From JAQGMV01 sp035525455 (GTDB taxonomy: Bacteria > Pseudomonadota > Gammaproteobacteria > Burkholderiales > SG8-41): 11,829 nucleotides of DNA. Shown piece by piece: positions 5,531 to 11,829 of the stretch. How positions within the stretch are numbered: position 1 is the stretch's first letter; the number at the start of each line of letters is the position of its first letter. The stretch lies in contig DATLEF010000151.1 in the NCBI GenBank assembly GCA_035525455.1, forward strand, positions 1 through 11,829, in the 5' to 3' direction. The notes below the pieces were generated by a model. The model did no database searches. It was not told where the DNA came from and was given only the letters and a program-made list of their open reading frames with translations. The position numbers and the translations under genes were made by a program.

Positions 5531-6130
5531 GTGGATGGTGCGCTTCCGCTTTGGCTCAAGCTCGCGTACTCGCTCGTGTGCGTGGTCATTTTTCCCATAT
5601 GGCTGCGCAGCTACGGACCCAGGAATTTTCTCTGGTTTTCCGACATCGCGCTCTTTACCACGGCTGCGGCGTTGTGGCTCGAAAGCCCGCTCCTCGCAAG
5701 CATGATGGCGCTCGCGGTCGTGCTGCCGGAAACCGGATGGGCCGTCAGTTTCTTCGGGCGGCTCTTTTTCGGCCTGCGTTTCTCCGACATAGCCGATTAC
5801 ATGTTCGACGCCGACAAGCCGCTTTATGTGCGGGCGTTGTCGCTCTTCTTTCACGTCGCTATGCCGGCCGTCCTCATCTGGATCCTCTACGGGCTCGGAT
5901 ACGATACGCGCGCACTGCTCGCCCAGACTCTGCTCGCGTGGATCGTTCTGCCTGTGACGTACGCGCTCACCACGCCGCAGGAGAACATCAACTGGGTGTA
6001 CGGATTGTGGGGTGGGGAACAAAAGCGCGTTCCGCGGCTCGTCTATCTCATCGCGTTCATGATTGTCGTGCCGCTCGCCGTTTATCTGCCGATGCATTTG
6101 CTGTTTCAAACGGTGTTCGGCCGGGCGTGA
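5531..6130 (+). CDS. polytopic inner-membrane protein of unknown function
   Basis: The 199-residue reading from GTG 5531 has about six hydrophobic segments, near residues 8-25, 33-50, 53-75, 101-120, 124-145 and 168-192, with few charged residues between them. I recall the phrases NFLWFSDIALF and PQENINWVYG as belonging to a recurring, unnamed bacterial membrane protein, but I cannot name a function. The frame is open further upstream into the prfC end without an ATG, so the start is uncertain; GTG 5531, 35 bases after prfC, is the best available. The same strand and short gap suggest it may be co-transcribed with prfC. Many aromatic residues near the membrane ends hint at interfacial anchoring. 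No catalytic motif is visible. Confidence 0.75.
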   Translation: MDGALPLWLKLAYSLVCVVIFPIWLRSYGPRNFLWFSDIALFTTAAALWLESPLLASMMALAVVLPETGWAVSFFGRLFFGLRFSDIADYMFDADKPLYVRALSLFFHVAMPAVLIWILYGLGYDTRALLAQTLLAWIVLPVTYALTTPQENINWVYGLWGGEQKRVPRLVYLIAFMIVVPLAVYLPMHLLFQTVFGRA

Positions 6131-6145
6131 CGTACACGGCGCTCG

Positions 6146-6175
6146 TTGGGCGTCCACTGCAAAAAATGATCTAAT
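6146..6175 (+). promoter_or_regulatory. candidate sigma-70 promoter for the quinone oxidoreductase gene
   Basis: TTGGGC (6146-6151) and TCTAAT (6170-6175) are separated by 18 bases. The -10 box matches the consensus at 5 of 6 positions and the -35 box at 3 of 6. An A-run lies in the spacer. It sits 39 bases before the qor-like start and just after the membrane-protein stop, so the oxidoreductase could be transcribed separately. Confidence 0.4.
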
Positions 6176-6214
6176 CAGCGTTTTCCCCGCACGCCGGATC
6201 AAAGGGAGCACGAG

Positions 6215-7186
6215 ATGTCATATGCAATTCGAATTCACGAGCATGGCGGACCCGAGACGCTGCACTGGGAGGAAGTACAGGTCGGCGCGCCCGGCCCCGG
6301 CGAAGTCCGCGTGCGGAACACTGCCGTGGGTCTCAACTATATCGATACGTATCATCGCAGCGGTCTATACCCGATGGCGCTGCCGCTCACGCTGGGCTCC
6401 GAAGGTGCAGGCGTGATCGACGCCGTGGGTCCGAAAGTGAAAGGCTTCAAGAAGGGAGACCGTGTCGCGTATGCGCAGCCGATCGGCGCCTACGCCGAGG
6501 TCGCGCTGCGGCCGGCCGCACGCCTCGTAAAAGTGCCTGCGGGCATCGACGACAATACGGCCGCCGCGATGATGTTGAAGGGAATGACAGCTTGGTACCT
6601 GTGCCGCCGTACTTATCGTGTCAAAAAAGGCGACACGATCCTCGTTCATGCAGCCGCAGGCGGTGTCGGACAGATTTTGTGCCAGTGGGCGAAGTACCTC
6701 GGCGCAACCGTCATCGGTACCGTCGGAGCCGAGGAGAAAGCGGCGCTCGCCAAGAAGGCCGGCTGCAAGTACGTCATCGTCACCTCGCGCGAGAAAGTGT
6801 CCGAGCGCGTGAAAGCGATCACCAAGGGCAAAGGCGTGCCGGTCGTCTATGACGGCGTGGGCAAGGACACGTTCATGGATTCGCTCGATTGCCTCGCGCC
6901 TCTCGGCCTCATGGTGAGCTTTGGTAACGCATCGGGCGCGGTGGCGCCGTTCAACATCGGCATACTCGCGCAGAAAGGCTCGCTTTCCCTGACACGTCCC
7001 ACGCTCGTGAATTACACGGCCACGCCGGAGGATCTGCAGAGCGCCGCGCGCGAGCTTTTCGCCGTCGTCAAGAAAGGCGCAGTTAAGATCAGAGTCAATC
7101 AGACCTATCCGCTGCGTGAGGCGGCGCGTGCGCACGCCGATCTCGAAAGCCGTAAGACTACAGGCTCGACGGTGTTACTCCCGTAA
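6215..7186 (+). CDS. NADPH:quinone oxidoreductase, zinc-independent MDR family
   Basis: The 323-residue protein belongs to the zeta-crystallin-like branch of medium-chain dehydrogenases, which reduce quinones or other enones with NADPH in the cytosol. The GroES-like N-terminal domain carries the family segment VGLNYIDTYHRSGLY (38-52) and GSEGAG (61-66). The Rossmann domain carries HAAAGGVGQ (145-153), the nucleotide-binding signature. The Cys and His zinc ligands of alcohol dehydrogenases are absent, as expected for this branch. Length matches E. coli Qor (about 327). ATG 6215 is supported by AAGGGAG 7-13 bases upstream. A candidate promoter lies just before it. The true substrate could be another activated double bond, so the symbol qor is withheld. 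Confidence 0.9.
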   Translation: MSYAIRIHEHGGPETLHWEEVQVGAPGPGEVRVRNTAVGLNYIDTYHRSGLYPMALPLTLGSEGAGVIDAVGPKVKGFKKGDRVAYAQPIGAYAEVALRPAARLVKVPAGIDDNTAAAMMLKGMTAWYLCRRTYRVKKGDTILVHAAAGGVGQILCQWAKYLGATVIGTVGAEEKAALAKKAGCKYVIVTSREKVSERVKAITKGKGVPVVYDGVGKDTFMDSLDCLAPLGLMVSFGNASGAVAPFNIGILAQKGSLSLTRPTLVNYTATPEDLQSAARELFAVVKKGAVKIRVNQTYPLREAARAHADLESRKTTGSTVLLP

Positions 7187-7215
7187 TCTCCGCGCCGGGC
7201 GGGCACACGTAACCC

Positions 7216-9366
7216 ATGCCAGACGCTCCGGGCGCGCCCGAAGCGATCACGCCGCAGTCCATTCCGGCGCAGCGGGACGATCGTGTCAGTCAGCTGGCGC
7301 TAAAGCTCGTCGCCGCGAACGCGCGTCTCAACGCGCTCGCAATCGTGACCGCGCTCGCGCTGATCGTGCTCGGCGTGTGGGTCTACACGGGTGTCAAGCA
7401 ATCCTTGCGAGAGGTGCGTTCGGCCGGTCTGCAAACCATACTGGACGCGGAAGTAAAAGCGCTCGAGATCTGGATCGAGGACCGTCAGTTGACGGCGGCG
7501 CATTGGGCAGGCGACCCAGGCGTGCGCCGCGACGTGCAGGAGCTGCTCGAGCTCGCGCGCACCGGTCGTGCCGAAGGCGAATCGCTCTGGAATGCGCCGG
7601 CACGCCCGCGGCTGCAGGCGGCGCTGCAGCCGGCGCTCAAGCAGATGGGCGCAATCGCCTTCAACGTGCTCGACCCGGGCGGACTCATCATTTCCACTCA
7701 GATCCGCGATTACGCCGGCAGACGCGTTCAGCCCGGTTCCTTTCTCGCGCACCTCGCGCCGGTGTTCAAAGGCAGCGCCGCATTCATCCGGCCTTATCTG
7801 GAGCAGGAACGTATCGCAGCTCTCGACAAGGCCGCTTTCGAGCGGCCGGTGATCTGGTTCGACGCACCGGTGCGCGATGAGCGCGGAGAAGTCATCGCCG
7901 CGCTCGGGTTTGCGCATTACGCACACGAACAGTTCGCGCACATCCTGAGCGCGGCTCAGCCCGGCCGCACCGGCGAAGTCTACGCGTTCGACAGCAACGG
8001 CATGATGCTGTCCGAAAGTCGCTTCATGCCCGAGCTCGTGAAGGCCCGGCTCGTGCCGGAACGTGAACCCTCGAGCGCGATCCTGCGCGTGCAGGTGCGC
8101 GATCCCGGCGGCGACGTCGGTAGCGGCTACGAACCTGAGCTCGAGCTCGCTGCGCGTCCGTACACGCGGCTCGCCGCGCTCGCCATCGCGGCGCGGGGGA
8201 AAAGCGACGCCCTCCAGCGCCAGGGCGTCATACTCGAACCGTACCGTAATTACCGCGGCGCCGAGGTGATCGGCGTGTGGCGCTGGTTGAGCGTCTACGA
8301 TTTCGGCGTGGCCGTGGAGATCGAAGCGAGCGAAGCGTACGCGCCGCTGCGCTACATCAATCTCGCCTTCTCGATAATTCTGACGCTTCTCACGGCAGCG
8401 CTGCTCGCTGCGCTGTGGTCGATGTTCAATGCGCGGCGGCTGCGTGCACAGGTGGGGGACGCGCGCGTGCTCGGTCAGTATCGCCTCGAGCGTGTGCTCG
8501 GCGAAGGCGGCATGGCCAAGGTGTATCTTGCACGCCATGCGCTGCTCAAGCGGCCGACCGCCGTCAAAGTGCTGAAGCCGCACCTCGCGACCGACGAGAT
8601 CATCGGGCGCTTCGAGCGCGAAGTGCAGCTTGCCAGCCAGCTGCTGCACCCGAACACAGTCGAGATCTACGATTACGGACGCACGAACGAAGGCGTCTTC
8701 TATTACGTGATGGAGTATCTCGAAGGCGAGACGCTAGACAAGCTCGTCGCCGCCCACGGACCCATGCCGCTCGGCCGTGCGATTTACGTGCTGACCCAGG
8801 TTTGCGCCGCGCTGCGCGAAGCCCACGGCCGCGCGCTGATTCACCGCGACATCAAGCCGCACAACATCATGCTGTGCAGCCGCGGCGGCGTGTTCGATCT
8901 CGTTAAGCTGCTCGATTTCGGGCTCGTGAAGGACATCGAAAGCGCCCAGTCGCGCGACATCACGCAATTTCAGAAGATGGTCGGAACCCCGCGCTACATG
9001 GCGCCGGAGCGCATACGTAATCCGGCAGACGCCGATGCGCGCTCGGACATTTACTCGGTCGGCGCGGTCGCCTACTTTCTCGTCACCGGGCGCGAGCTTT
9101 TCGATACCGTGAGCGAGCACGATCTCGTCTATCAGACGCTGCATACTCCGGCGCCGAGAATTTCCGATGTGGTGCCGGAAGTGCCGCGCCGCCTGGACGA
9201 CCTCGTGGCGCGCTGCCTTTCCAAGGATCGGCGCGAGCGCCCTCACGAGATACTTGTCGTGCTTGCGCTGCTGGAAGCGCTTGCGGTCGAATTTCCATGG
9301 GGCCAGCGGCAGGCTGAAAACTGGTGGCGGCGGCATCGCGGCCCGATCGCGCCGACGAGCGTTTGA
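7216..9366 (+). CDS. transmembrane Ser/Thr protein kinase with N-terminal Cache-like sensor
   Basis: The 716-residue protein has a short cytoplasmic start, membrane helix 1 (about 40-60), an extracytoplasmic region of about 320 residues, membrane helix 2 (about 382-404) and a C-terminal kinase domain. The outer region resembles a double Cache sensor: TGEVYAFDSNGMML at 252-265 and GVWRWLSVYDFGVAVEIE at 353-370 are typical of that class. The Hanks-type kinase is complete: Gly loop GEGGMAKV 429-436, Lys451 (AVK), HRDIKPHN 543-550 with catalytic Asp545, DFG 567-569 and APE 596-598. It is therefore predicted active, signalling an external ligand to cytoplasmic targets. The topology is the reverse of PknB types, where the kinase is N-terminal. 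No phosphatase or FHA partner is visible. ATG 7216 is 29 bases after the oxidoreductase; the ribosome binding site is weak. Confidence 0.9.
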   Translation: MPDAPGAPEAITPQSIPAQRDDRVSQLALKLVAANARLNALAIVTALALIVLGVWVYTGVKQSLREVRSAGLQTILDAEVKALEIWIEDRQLTAAHWAGDPGVRRDVQELLELARTGRAEGESLWNAPARPRLQAALQPALKQMGAIAFNVLDPGGLIISTQIRDYAGRRVQPGSFLAHLAPVFKGSAAFIRPYLEQERIAALDKAAFERPVIWFDAPVRDERGEVIAALGFAHYAHEQFAHILSAAQPGRTGEVYAFDSNGMMLSESRFMPELVKARLVPEREPSSAILRVQVRDPGGDVGSGYEPELELAARPYTRLAALAIAARGKSDALQRQGVILEPYRNYRGAEVIGVWRWLSVYDFGVAVEIEASEAYAPLRYINLAFSIILTLLTAALLAALWSMFNARRLRAQVGDARVLGQYRLERVLGEGGMAKVYLARHALLKRPTAVKVLKPHLATDEIIGRFEREVQLASQLLHPNTVEIYDYGRTNEGVFYYVMEYLEGETLDKLVAAHGPMPLGRAIYVLTQVCAALREAHGRALIHRDIKPHNIMLCSRGGVFDLVKLLDFGLVKDIESAQSRDITQFQKMVGTPRYMAPERIRNPADADARSDIYSVGAVAYFLVTGRELFDTVSEHDLVYQTLHTPAPRISDVVPEVPRRLDDLVARCLSKDRRERPHEILVVLALLEALAVEFPWGQRQAENWWRRHRGPIAPTSV

Positions 9367-9417
9367 CCGCGGTCGACGATTTCCTTTATTTTCGGGCTTT
9401 CCTGCGAGTAATTCGAC

Positions 9418-10647
9418 GTGCTTCCCCTCGATGCCTTGCCTGCGCCGTCCAACGCCGCGCCGGTCGCGCTGCTATCCGGCGTTCGCGTGGTGGACCTCAC
9501 GACGTCGATCGCCGGACCCTATGCCGCGATGCTGCTCGCGGACATGGGCGCCGAAGTCGTGAAGATCGAACGCCCGGGCGCCGGTGACGACAGCCGCGCG
9601 TGGGGACCGCCTTTCCTGGACGGCGAGTCGCTCTGGTTCATGAGCGTCAATCGCAACAAGAGCAGCGTCACGCTCGATTACACCGGCGAAGCTGGACGTA
9701 AAGTTCTGCACGATCTGGTGCACACGGCCGATGTGGTCGTCGTGAATCTCGTCGCGCGCGTGCAGAAAAAGCTCGGCGTCGATTACGAGAGCCTCGCCGC
9801 GGTCAAGCCGGATCTCGTGCACGTTTCAGTGACGGGATTCGGGCTGGAGGGCGCGCGTTGCGACTTCCCCTGCTACGATCTGATCGCGGAAGGCTACAGC
9901 GGCGTCATGGACCTCACGGGCGAAGCCGATAATCCGCCCCAGAAAGTGGGCACGCCGGCGGCCGATCTGATCGCGGGCATGGATGCGGCATATGCCGCAC
10001 TCGCGGCGCTTTTCGATCGCAGCCGCAGCGGGCGCGGGCACCGGATCGATATTGCGATGATCGACAGCATGACGCGGTTCATGGCGCCGCGTATCGTGCC
10101 GTATCTCGGCACAGGCGACATTCCGCAACGCACCGGGGCGCGCGACAGTGTGATCGCGGTCTATCAGGTATTCGATACACAGGACGAACCGCTTACACTC
10201 GGCCTGGGTAATGACGCAATATGGAAGCGCTTTTGTCAGGCGGTGGAACGGCCCGAGCTCGGCGCCGACGCACGCTACGCAAGCAACGTCGACCGGCGCG
10301 CCACACGCGCTGAAATCGTGGCTGAGATCCAGAAAGTGCTTCGCACGCGGGCGAGGGATGAATGGCTGAAGCGCTTCGTCGAAGCGAAAGTGCCCGCGGG
10401 TCCCGTCAATCGCGTCGATCAGGTGGCGAGCGATCGTGAGCTTCTTGCGCGCGGTCTCTTTTTTGCCGACCGCGCGCACGGCCGCCGCGTGCCGCAGGTG
10501 GGGCTGGGCATAGGCGTCGACGGCAGCAGCGCCACCTACCGCTTGCCGCCGCCGCGACTGGGTGAGCACACGGAGCACGTACTCACTGAGTTGCTCCACT
10601 ATGACTACGCCGCAATCGAACGTCTTCGAAGTGCGAAAGTGATCTAG
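9418..10647 (+). CDS. family III (CaiB/BaiF) CoA-transferase
   Basis: The 409-residue protein transfers CoA between acids, with the catalytic Asp forming an acyl-anhydride and then an aspartyl-CoA thioester. Family marks are visible: GVRVVDLTTSIAGPYAAMLLADMGAEVVKIE near 21-51, NRNKSSVTLD at 78-87, and PAADLIAGMDAA at 180-191 with the likely nucleophile Asp183. The C-terminal part, with VPAGPVNRVDQV, also fits. Length is normal. The start is GTG 9418; the family core begins near residue 18, so a later start is possible. It lies 18 bases before the crotonase gene and with it and the ligase forms an apparent catabolic operon. The acid substrate and CoA donor cannot be deduced. Confidence 0.92.
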   Translation: MLPLDALPAPSNAAPVALLSGVRVVDLTTSIAGPYAAMLLADMGAEVVKIERPGAGDDSRAWGPPFLDGESLWFMSVNRNKSSVTLDYTGEAGRKVLHDLVHTADVVVVNLVARVQKKLGVDYESLAAVKPDLVHVSVTGFGLEGARCDFPCYDLIAEGYSGVMDLTGEADNPPQKVGTPAADLIAGMDAAYAALAALFDRSRSGRGHRIDIAMIDSMTRFMAPRIVPYLGTGDIPQRTGARDSVIAVYQVFDTQDEPLTLGLGNDAIWKRFCQAVERPELGADARYASNVDRRATRAEIVAEIQKVLRTRARDEWLKRFVEAKVPAGPVNRVDQVASDRELLARGLFFADRAHGRRVPQVGLGIGVDGSSATYRLPPPRLGEHTEHVLTELLHYDYAAIERLRSAKVI

Positions 10648-10665
10648 AAAACCGACCTGGAACCC

Positions 10666-11445
10666 ATGAGCTACGAAACCATACTGTATCGGGAAGAAGG
10701 CGCGGTCGGCTGGCTCACGCTCAACCGGCCTCAAGACGGCAACATGTTCACGCCGCAGATGTGCCACGACATTCGTGACTGCATCAACGATGTCAGGCGC
10801 GAGACGCGCACACGCGTGCTCGTGATCACCGGCGCAGGCGACAAGTTCTTCTGTATCGGCGGCCGCAAGGAAGGCATGGAAGACTCGACGCTCTATGCGG
10901 GCATGCTGCCCACGCTCGAGATTTACGAGAGCATCGAGCGGCTGCAGAAGCCGGTGATCGCATCGGTCAACGGGTTTGCGGTCGGCGGCGGCCAGGTGCT
11001 GCAGGTCATGTGCGATCTGACGATTGCCAAGGAGAGTGCCGTGTTCCGGCAGGTCGGCCCGATGATGGGCAGCTTCGATGCAGGCTACGGAACCTGGTAC
11101 CTCGAAGACCTGGTGGGCAAGAAGAAAGCCAAAGAAATGTGGTTTCTGAATCCGAAGTTGAGCGCGCAGGAGGCGCTCGAGATCGGGCTTATCAACAAAG
11201 TGGTGCCCGACGAGCAACTCGAAGACGAAACGCGCAAGATGGCCCTAGCGGTCGCCGAACGCGGCGCTTTCGCGCTGGCGGCCTTGAAAGGCGCTTTCGT
11301 TGCGCGCCACGGCGGGGTTTCGGGCTTGTCGCGGCTTTCGCACGACATGCTCTTGCGGCTTTATCTCGACACGGACGAGTCCCACGAGCTCGGGGAAGCG
11401 TTTCGCGGCAGGCGCACGCCCGATCCCGACAAGTTCGGCCATTGA
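10666..11445 (+). CDS. crotonase-family hydratase/hydrolase, MenB/BadI-like
   Basis: The 259-residue protein belongs to the enoyl-CoA hydratase/isomerase superfamily. Oxyanion-hole segments are CIGGRKEG (63-70) and GFAVGGGQVL (103-112). The stretch MCDLTIAKESAVFRQVGP (115-132), followed by MGSFDAGYG (134-142) with Ser136 and Asp138, is the signature shared by naphthoate synthase (MenB) and 2-ketocyclohexanecarboxyl-CoA hydrolase (BadI), not by ordinary fatty-acid hydratases. The C-terminal RRTPDPDKF also fits MenB-like enzymes. No other men genes are nearby, and the neighbours are a CoA-transferase and a CoA ligase, so a role in ring cleavage or hydration of an alicyclic or aromatic acyl-CoA is more likely than menaquinone synthesis. 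This is inference. ATG 10666 follows the transferase by 18 bases. Confidence 0.85.
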   Translation: MSYETILYREEGAVGWLTLNRPQDGNMFTPQMCHDIRDCINDVRRETRTRVLVITGAGDKFFCIGGRKEGMEDSTLYAGMLPTLEIYESIERLQKPVIASVNGFAVGGGQVLQVMCDLTIAKESAVFRQVGPMMGSFDAGYGTWYLEDLVGKKKAKEMWFLNPKLSAQEALEIGLINKVVPDEQLEDETRKMALAVAERGAFALAALKGAFVARHGGVSGLSRLSHDMLLRLYLDTDESHELGEAFRGRRTPDPDKFGH

Positions 11446-11473
11446 CTGCCGCAGCCCGGCTTCCTGAGTCAGC

Positions 11474-11829
11474 TTGAGCACGATACTCACACTTCACGAT
11501 CCACAGGTGGCGCGCCGCTATTACGCGGAAGGCCATTGGCGCGGCGACACGTTGTACACGCTGCTGCGCCAGCACGCGTCTGCGCGCGCGGACGCGTATG
11601 CCTTGCGCGACAGCCGGCTGCGCCTCACGTGGAAAGCGCTGCTCGAATGGGTCGACACCGTCGCCGCCGACTTGCACAGCGCGGGACTGAAGCGCGGGCA
11701 GCGCGTTTCCGTCTGGCTGCCGAATCGCGTCGAAGCGGCCGTCGTATTCCTCGCGTGTTCGCGTAACGGGTACGTCTGCAATCCGTCGCTTCACCAGAAC
11801 TACACGGTGCGCGACGTGGTACAGCTTAT
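11474..11829 (+). CDS. AMP-dependent acyl-CoA synthetase/ligase, N-terminal part (runs off window)
   Basis: An open frame runs from just after a TGA at 11465 to the end of the window, giving about 118 residues. TTG 11474 is the first possible start; GTG 11507 is an alternative. The sequence has the N-terminal architecture of the ANL superfamily: DTLYTLLRQHASARADAYAL, then LTWKALLEWVDTVAADLHSAG, then GLKRGQRVSVWLPNRVEAAV, corresponding to the opening strands and helices before the P-loop. The AMP-binding motif itself lies beyond the window. Such enzymes activate an acid with ATP and CoA. It starts 28 bases after the crotonase, so it is likely the third gene of the operon. The substrate is unknown; aryl or medium-chain acids are possible. 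Confidence 0.8.
   Translation, partial: MSTILTLHDPQVARRYYAEGHWRGDTLYTLLRQHASARADAYALRDSRLRLTWKALLEWVDTVAADLHSAGLKRGQRVSVWLPNRVEAAVVFLACSRNGYVCNPSLHQNYTVRDVVQL

Noticed and set aside
7300..8649. Long minus-strand ORF (449 residues) opposite the kinase gene
   Set aside because: It lies entirely within the intact kinase reading, and its Arg/His-rich composition is that of an antisense shadow in GC-rich DNA.
9365..9374. GACCGCGGTC palindrome after the kinase stop followed by a T-rich stretch
   Set aside because: There is no loop, so it cannot form a useful hairpin. A 10-base palindrome is common by chance in GC-rich DNA.
9826..11217. Long minus-strand ORF (463 residues) opposite the CoA-transferase and crotonase genes
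   Set aside because: It spans two well-supported plus-strand genes and has no recognisable domain. GC-rich codon use opens the opposite frame.
1..11829. CRISPR array, insertion sequence or rRNA
   Set aside because: No regularly spaced repeats, transposase-like protein, terminal inverted repeats or rRNA-like sequence could be seen on either strand.

Overview
The window looks like chromosomal DNA of a GC-rich proteobacterium, most likely a betaproteobacterium (Burkholderiales-like). This is inferred from strong GC preference at third codon positions, a full-length RF3, a GGGGTACAAT-type promoter, and the gene complement (PilZ, HpcH/HpaI aldolase, CoA-dependent acid degradation). The genus cannot be read from the sequence. 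No gene named here was checked against a database.

Region 1-1713 differs from the rest. It is visibly richer in A+T, has poor coding density on its left half and holds only very small ORFs that I do not recognise. It is bracketed by two copies (34 of 36 bases identical) of the 3' part of a tRNA gene, at 1-36 and 1678-1713. The best reading is a small or decayed integrated element in a CAT-anticodon tRNA gene. No integrase is visible. Inside it, at least three tiny genes (690-887, 884-1150, 1155-1307) and a possible small membrane protein (from 1295) are packed with overlaps or gaps of a few bases, like phage or satellite genes. The 50-residue gene at 1155-1307 is easily missed. The right-hand repeat sits in a decayed tRNA-like sequence (1641-1713).

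Region 1747-2883 resumes host-type DNA with a single-domain PilZ protein (probable c-di-GMP receptor) and an HpcH/HpaI-family aldolase. Convergent to them is a gene for a membrane-anchored zinc-ribbon protein (2912-3709, minus strand), with a strong hairpin at the junction (2902-2923).

Region 3894-7186 carries prfC (peptide chain release factor 3), a polytopic membrane protein of unknown function and a zinc-independent quinone oxidoreductase. A -10-like box followed at once by a hairpin and T-run precedes prfC, which is an unusual leader.

Region 7216-9366 encodes a transmembrane Ser/Thr protein kinase with an N-terminal extracytoplasmic Cache-like sensor and a C-terminal kinase domain. Region 9418-11829 is an apparent operon: a family III CoA-transferase, a crotonase of the MenB/BadI type, and the start of an AMP-dependent acyl-CoA ligase that runs off the window. 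Together these suggest CoA activation and hydration or ring cleavage of an organic (possibly alicyclic or aromatic) acid. The substrate is unknown.
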